NCBI GenBank assembly: GCA_037446555.1
Contig: JBBIIK010000010.1
Coordinates: forward strand, 24,011-88,010
Direction: 5' to 3'
Length of the DNA stretch: 64,000 bases
DNA from: JANWVO01 sp037446555
GTDB lineage: Bacteria > Acidobacteriota > Terriglobia > Bryobacterales > Bryobacteraceae
Part shown: piece after piece, positions 61,815 through 64,000 of the stretch
Position numbering within the stretch: position 1 is the first letter of the stretch
Layout of the letters: each line of letters starts with the position of its first letter
Translations under genes and position numbers: made by a program
Notes under the pieces: generated by a model
What the model was told of the DNA's origin: nothing
The model's input: the letters and a program-made list of their open reading frames with translations, nothing else
Database searches by the model: none

Positions 61815-62951
61815 TCACTCGACTTCGCGCGGCGCCGTATAGCCGGTCTTGTGGATGATCTGGTACTTGACCGGCTTGTTGCGCTCATCGACGACGCGCA
61901 ACGGCTGGCCGCCCTCGCCGACGAGCTCCACCTTGATTTTGCGCTGCTTGCCGTCGCGCACAACGTTGGTGGGCTGGTAGGCGAGGGAATAAGTGTTGCG
62001 CAGCGCCTCGTTGATCTGGCGGAAGATGCCGCCGTATTCGCCGAAGAAGCGCGGGAACCAGGCGTAGCCGCCGGTCTCGCGGGCGAAGGTGCGCAGCTGG
62101 TTGTCGGCCTGGAGGAAGTCGAGCCGCGCCATAGGGCCGAGATAGCCCCGCGCGTCGTACCATTCGCGCAGCGCCTGCAGAGTGCCCAATGCGTAAATCG
62201 GCACGCCGGCTGTCTGGAGCTTGCGGCGGCACTGGTCGAAAGTGATCTTGGAGAACGTGTCCATGCCGCTGCCGATGTAGAGGATGGCCTTGCGGCCCTC
62301 GATTTCGCTCATGCGGTCGGCCACTTCGGTGAGCGCGTCGTAGAGGTTGGACTCGGAAAAGCCCGGCACGCGCAGGCGCGCCAGGGCATCGTAGGTTTCC
62401 TGGCGGTTGTTGCTGAAGTCGCTGAGGATCTCCGGCCGGAGGTCGAAGGCGACCACAGCTACCATGTCCTCGGGCTTCAGCGTCTGGACGAAGCCGTAGG
62501 TGGCCGTCAGCGTCTCCTGCCAGCCGTAGGACCAGTATTGCTGGAACCGGCCGCTGAACTCGATCACCATGGCCAGCGTGATGGGCTGTTCTCCGGTGCC
62601 GAAGCTGATCGCACGCTGCGGAACGCCGTCCTCGAGCACGCGGAATACCTGTTGCGGGATGTTCGGGATGAAGCGGCCGCGGTTGTCCAGCACGGCCACG
62701 TCCACGTTGACCGTCCAGACGTCGCTGCGGAAGGTCGGCCCCTCGACCGGGCCTTCCTCGGCCTTCTTCCGCAGTTTCGAGGGGATCTTCTGGCCTTCCT
62801 GCTCGGCTTCGCCCTCGGCGGGCGACTTCTTCTTGGGCCTCGCCACCGTGTCACCGGTCTCCTTCTTCGGGCCGGCCTGCGGCAGCAGAACCGATGGGGC
62901 CGCGATCATCCACGCCGCGGCCAGCGGAAGCATCAGGCGGAGCAGTCTCAT
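61815..62951 (-). CDS. VWFA-related protein of the Acidobacteria type
   Basis: A 378-aa protein with a signal peptide (MRLLRLMLPLAAAWMIAAP), a Lys/Glu-rich spacer, then the domain typical of the acidobacterial VWFA-related family (TIGR03436): VNVDVAVLDNRGRFIPNI, FRVLEDGVPQRAISF, and a von Willebrand A-like fold with AILYIGSGMDTFSK. The usual MIDAS DxSxS motif appears altered here (MVIEFSGRF). Function unknown, likely envelope-associated. This family is a strong lineage marker. Confidence 0.88.
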   Translation of the reverse strand: MRLLRLMLPLAAAWMIAAPSVLLPQAGPKKETGDTVARPKKKSPAEGEAEQEGQKIPSKLRKKAEEGPVEGPTFRSDVWTVNVDVAVLDNRGRFIPNIPQQVFRVLEDGVPQRAISFGTGEQPITLAMVIEFSGRFQQYWSYGWQETLTATYGFVQTLKPEDMVAVVAFDLRPEILSDFSNNRQETYDALARLRVPGFSESNLYDALTEVADRMSEIEGRKAILYIGSGMDTFSKITFDQCRRKLQTAGVPIYALGTLQALREWYDARGYLGPMARLDFLQADNQLRTFARETGGYAWFPRFFGEYGGIFRQINEALRNTYSLAYQPTNVVRDGKQRKIKVELVGEGGQPLRVVDERNKPVKYQIIHKTGYTAPREVE

Positions 62952-63011
62952 CGTCTCGATCCCTTCCCCTACAAGATATGACGGCGCGCCAGCCGCACGA
63001 GGTTGCCGCGC

Positions 63012-63803
63012 TCAGTGAATGCGGTCGTCAGAGTCGAAGTCGCGCGGCGTGCCGTGCTTCTTCAAGTACACCTGGAACCGCCGCTTTGCCCGTTGCAGCT
63101 TCCACTCGCGGTAGCGCTGCTCCAGGCTCGCCAGCACGCCGGGCCCGCTCTTCGCGCGCGCCGGACGGGCTTTCCCGTACACTCTCAGCCAGACATAGCC
63201 GAACAGCAGCCCGCCGAGGTGCGCGAAGTGGCTGACGCCGCCTCCCGTATCGCCGATGGCGCTCAGGAAGACAATCGCGCCCAGGATCAGTACGAACCAG
63301 CGCGCCTCGATGGGAAACATCAAGAACAGATAAATGATCGCCCGCGGAAACAGCATGGCAAAGGCGATCAACACGCCGTAGACAGCGCCGGAGGCGCCGA
63401 TGGTACGCGTGTCCATGGAACCCGCGAATGCGTTCAGCACCACCACGCAAACGCCCGCGCCGATGCCGCAGAAAAGGTAGAAATGCAGGAAGCGCCGCGT
63501 GCCCCAGACGTCTTCCAGAGGCCCGCCGAACATCCACAAGGAGAGCATGTTGATGAGAATATGGCCAAAGCCCAGCGGGCTGTGCAGGAACATGTAGGTA
63601 ACAAGCTGCCACAGCGCAAACTGCGTCAACACGGCGCGCGGCGAGAGCGCAAGCTCGGCGAACCACGGACCGTAAGCGCTTCTGGCTGCCAGGAAGTACA
63701 GAACGAAACAGACGGCATTGGCGATCAACAGCCAGCGTACGGCCGGCGTGACCCGGAACATCGACGGCGGTCCCGGCGCCCGGCCTGGAAAGGAATAGCC
63801 CAT
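63012..63803 (-). CDS. Rhomboid-family intramembrane serine protease
   Basis: A 263-aa membrane protein with six hydrophobic helices. The catalytic dyad is visible: Ser138 in GASGAVYG and His195 in SHFAHLGG. The oxyanion motif HILINMLSLWMFG (His81/Asn85-type) and LWQLVTYMFLH are conserved. It cleaves transmembrane helices. The C-terminus (about residue 215 on) is a long basic cytosolic tail rich in Arg/Lys. ATG at 63803. Confidence 0.93.
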   Translation of the reverse strand: MGYSFPGRAPGPPSMFRVTPAVRWLLIANAVCFVLYFLAARSAYGPWFAELALSPRAVLTQFALWQLVTYMFLHSPLGFGHILINMLSLWMFGGPLEDVWGTRRFLHFYLFCGIGAGVCVVVLNAFAGSMDTRTIGASGAVYGVLIAFAMLFPRAIIYLFLMFPIEARWFVLILGAIVFLSAIGDTGGGVSHFAHLGGLLFGYVWLRVYGKARPARAKSGPGVLASLEQRYREWKLQRAKRRFQVYLKKHGTPRDFDSDDRIH

Positions 63804-63911
63804 CAGCGAAGTCCGCTCTCTGCTTCAACCATACCATCCGGCACGGGATGGGGGCCGCTTTGGGCGCGTTGAGCCGCGGGTTCCGGCGTGCGGCGGCCTA
63901 TTACTACTGGG

Positions 63912-64000
63912 TCATAAACGTCTCGCCCCACAAAAAGGGCAGCGCGGAAGCTGCCGGATCAGCCAGCCGACCATCTGAGTCCGGATGCTGCCGATCGAGG
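63912..64000 (-). CDS. Possible 3' end of a gene continuing beyond the window
   Basis: A minus-strand frame is open from the right edge to a TGA at 63914-63912, ending in LPRCPFCGARRL, a CxxC zinc-ribbon-like end. It contains an internal ATG (MVGWLIRQLPRC). With only 29 codons visible it may be a real gene end or chance. Confidence 0.25.
   Translation of the reverse strand, partial: SIGSIRTQMVGWLIRQLPRCPFCGARRL

Overview
The window is a GC-rich chromosomal segment from what is most likely an acidobacterium of the Bryobacterales/Solibacter group. The main markers are a VWFA-domain protein of the type expanded in Acidobacteria (61815-62951), a PEP-CTERM secreted protein (3637-4362), an LpxL-type acyltransferase and a MurJ flippase that imply a Gram-negative envelope with lipid A, and a group 3d-type NiFe hydrogenase. 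I see no transposase, integrase, prophage module, CRISPR array or rRNA. This reads as core chromosome, with only a few genes (3637-4362, 57377-58069) whose base composition looks different from their neighbours.

Layout. 1-1112 (minus): STAS antagonist and a truncated pyridine nucleotide-disulfide oxidoreductase. 1136-11247 (plus): Tat-exported glycoside-hydrolase-like protein, tRNA-Val(GAC), PEP-CTERM protein, nfeD-slipin pair, redoxin, and an alpha-barrel protein next to a GT2-GT4 fusion glycosyltransferase. 11207-18283 (minus): a tight run of PFK (with pyrophosphate-type residues), methyltransferase, LOR/SDH-domain ornithine-cyclodeaminase-like protein and queF, behind a ceramidase-like hydrolase and an EF-G paralogue. 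18456-19805 (plus): tryptophanase. 20179-22566 (minus): murJ and a coiled-coil zinc-ribbon protein. 22612-23664 (plus): GT2-GtrA fusion. 23666-25036 (minus): M20 dipeptidase. 25471-26118 (plus): cyclophilin lipoprotein. 26123-30693 (minus): cysteine desulfurase, mnmA, lpxL-like and DUF389. 30718-36666 (plus): SAM hydrolase, mutM, homocysteine methyltransferase/MTHFR, Sua5/YrdC, a duplicated-domain secreted protein and a YmdB phosphodiesterase. 36668-38596 (minus): acetyl-CoA synthetase. 39013-39747 (plus): secreted DUF5666-like protein.

39759-46946 (minus) holds the most distinctive locus, a five-gene NAD(P)-linked hydrogenase operon (hoxE-F-U-Y-H order). Its diaphorase subunit is 1050 aa because a NuoF/HoxF polypeptide is fused to a complete GltD/NfnB-like FAD-NADPH oxidoreductase. 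The combination predicts a hydrogenase that could exchange electrons with both NAD(H) and NADP(H). 47024-50286 (plus): M16 protease and a cysteine-cluster protein. 50368-51363 (minus): glycine-zipper protein. 51444-58069 (plus): dusB, rnhA, nadD, cobalamin-dependent metH and an unrecognised protein. 58246-63803 (minus): UPF0173 hydrolase, PEBP-like protein, GH3 hexosaminidase, single-domain response regulator, VWFA protein and rhomboid protease.

Functional threads. Methionine/one-carbon metabolism appears twice (SAM hydrolase plus a B12-independent methyltransferase/MTHFR, and a B12-dependent MetH). tRNA modification recurs (queF, mnmA with its sulfur donor, Sua5/YrdC, dusB). Envelope and glycan functions recur (MurJ, LpxL, GT2/GT4, GH3). 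Several genes have a TACAAT-like -10 element only 6-9 bases from the start codon, hinting at leaderless transcripts.
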